In this document: positions 61,629 through 62,201 of the stretch, in pieces
Numbering within the stretch: position 1 is the stretch's first letter
How the letters are laid out: every line of letters begins with the position of its first letter
Assembly: GCA_016929905.1 (NCBI GenBank)
Contig: JAFGHX010000130.1
Span: forward strand, 1 to 62,201
Direction: 5' to 3'
DNA: 62,201 nucleotides
DNA from: Kiritimatiellia bacterium
GTDB lineage: Bacteria > Verrucomicrobiota > Kiritimatiellia > JAFGHX01
Made by a program: the position numbers and the translations under genes
The notes under the pieces: generated by a model
What the model was told of the DNA's origin: nothing
Database searches by the model: none
Seen by the model: only the letters and a program-made list of their open reading frames with translations

Positions 61629-62081
61629 CTACTCCTCCACAACCCAGACCCGTACGGACGCCTCGACGTCCGGATGCAGCCTGATCGGGACCGTGAACAC
61701 ACCCAGCTCCCGAATCGGGCTCTCCAGCACCAGTTGGCTCCGGTCGATGTCGAGCTCCTGCGCCTTCAAGGCGTCCGCAACCATGGCCGCGGTGACGGAG
61801 CCATACAGCTTGTCGCCCTCTCCGACCTTGACGGTAACGGTACAGGAGACGCCGTCGAGTTTCTCGGCAAGATCCTGAGCGGTCTTCAACGCCATCTTCA
61901 CGGCCTGCTCGCGCGTCTGCCGCATCTTGGCCAGGCGGCGCCGGGTCGCTTCGGTGACGGGCGCGCCGAGACTACGCGGGTAAAGGTAGTTGCGCGCATA
62001 GCCGTCTGCCACTCTGACCACGTCGCCCTCGGCCCCGAGATCTTTCACATCGGCCAACAACAGTACTTCCGTAGGCACCAT
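61629..62081 (-). CDS. rplI: 50S ribosomal protein bL9
   Basis: 150 residues. The N-terminal domain signature 'GAEGDVVRVADGYARNYLYP' (about 17-36) binds 23S rRNA; the long connecting helix and C-terminal domain (about 85-148) are complete. The ribosome site GAGGAGGATAG precedes ATG 62081. rplI-dnaB is a common pairing; rpsF and rpsR would be expected beyond the window edge, upstream of the tandem repeat. Confidence 0.95.
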   Translation of the reverse strand: MVPTEVLLLADVKDLGAEGDVVRVADGYARNYLYPRSLGAPVTEATRRRLAKMRQTREQAVKMALKTAQDLAEKLDGVSCTVTVKVGEGDKLYGSVTAAMVADALKAQELDIDRSQLVLESPIRELGVFTVPIRLHPDVEASVRVWVVEE

Positions 62082-62114
62082 CTATCCTCCTCGCCCTCGT
62101 CAGTGATGAGTATC

Positions 62115-62201
62115 CGCCTTCGCCAAGGCTTCGGCGGACACGGTCCGGCATTCGCCTTCGCCAAGGCTTCGGCGGACACGGTCCGGCATTCGCCTTCGCC
62201 A
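62115..62201. repeat. 38-bp tandem repeat (2.3 copies, cut by window end)
   Basis: CGCCTTCGCCAAGGCTTCGG then CGGACACGGTCCGGCATT, with starts at 62115, 62153 and 62191. Each unit can fold (GCCTT/AAGGC). It begins 33 bp upstream of rplI on the coding side and continues beyond the window. Similar sequence occurs near 25821. Confidence 0.9.

Noticed and set aside
62115..62201. Possible CRISPR array
   Set aside because: The 38-bp units are directly adjacent with no spacers, and no cas genes are present.

Overview
The window is 62.2 kb of GC-rich bacterial DNA. lpxD, bamA and an OmpH/Skp chaperone show a Gram-negative cell with an outer membrane. The gene content (many secreted right-handed beta-helix proteins, heparinase-type lyases, a Cys-type sulfatase, an iron-sulfur aldo/keto reductase and a Bat operon) fits a polysaccharide-degrading member of the PVC group (Kiritimatiellota, Lentisphaerota or Verrucomicrobiota), or of Planctomycetota or Hydrogenedentota. 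That placement is inference from gene content; no rRNA or other phylogenetic marker was compared.

Region 1 (170-1219, minus): a zinc-free MDR dehydrogenase, facing away from the catabolic island across a 476-bp regulatory gap. Region 2 (1696-41808, all plus): about 40 kb of secreted carbohydrate-active proteins. It holds beta-helix proteins, a DUF5060 glycoside hydrolase, an SGNH esterase, a LamG/BNR protein, two tandem ~1,470-residue mosaic proteins, three heparinase II/III-type lyases and a sulfatase. Embedded in it is a cytoplasmic trio: iron-sulfur aldo/keto reductase, zinc alcohol dehydrogenase and xylulokinase-like kinase. Together these could desulfate, deacetylate and cleave a uronic-acid-containing polysaccharide outside the cytoplasm and feed a keto-sugar to the kinase; the substrate cannot be read from sequence. 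A heparinase plus beta-helix/CBM9-like gene pair occurs twice (25922-30997 and 36628-41808), flanking the trio and the sulfatase. One locus (8032-9150) is a decayed composite of gene fragments carrying a 91-bp foldback element.

Region 3 (41846-43084, minus): a MEMO-family protein and a 2[4Fe-4S] ferredoxin. Region 4 (43319-51955, minus): a Bat-type operon (MoxR ATPase, DUF58, a DUF4381-like protein, two VWA membrane proteins, a TPR lipoprotein and a BatD-BatE fusion), led by a small membrane protein and tadA. Region 5 (52135-56080, plus): ilvB-ilvH-aroE-pilD behind a clear sigma-70-type promoter. Region 6 (56111-62081, minus): rplI-dnaB-bamA-skp-lpxD, tightly packed with overlapping start and stop codons.

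The most unusual signal is in Region 2. Eight secreted-protein genes carry, immediately after the start codon, an array of degenerate GATC/GATTC-rich short repeats (largely 9-bp) that encodes the n-region of the signal peptide. The arrays are read in different frames in different genes. In at least two neighbours with unrelated mature domains the homology continues through the whole signal-peptide DNA and stops at the cleavage site. This looks like a shared 5' leader cassette attached to different secreted enzymes. Other dispersed repeats sit in intergenic gaps, and some also fall in signal-peptide codons. No transporter, TonB system, transcription regulator, tRNA or CRISPR was seen.
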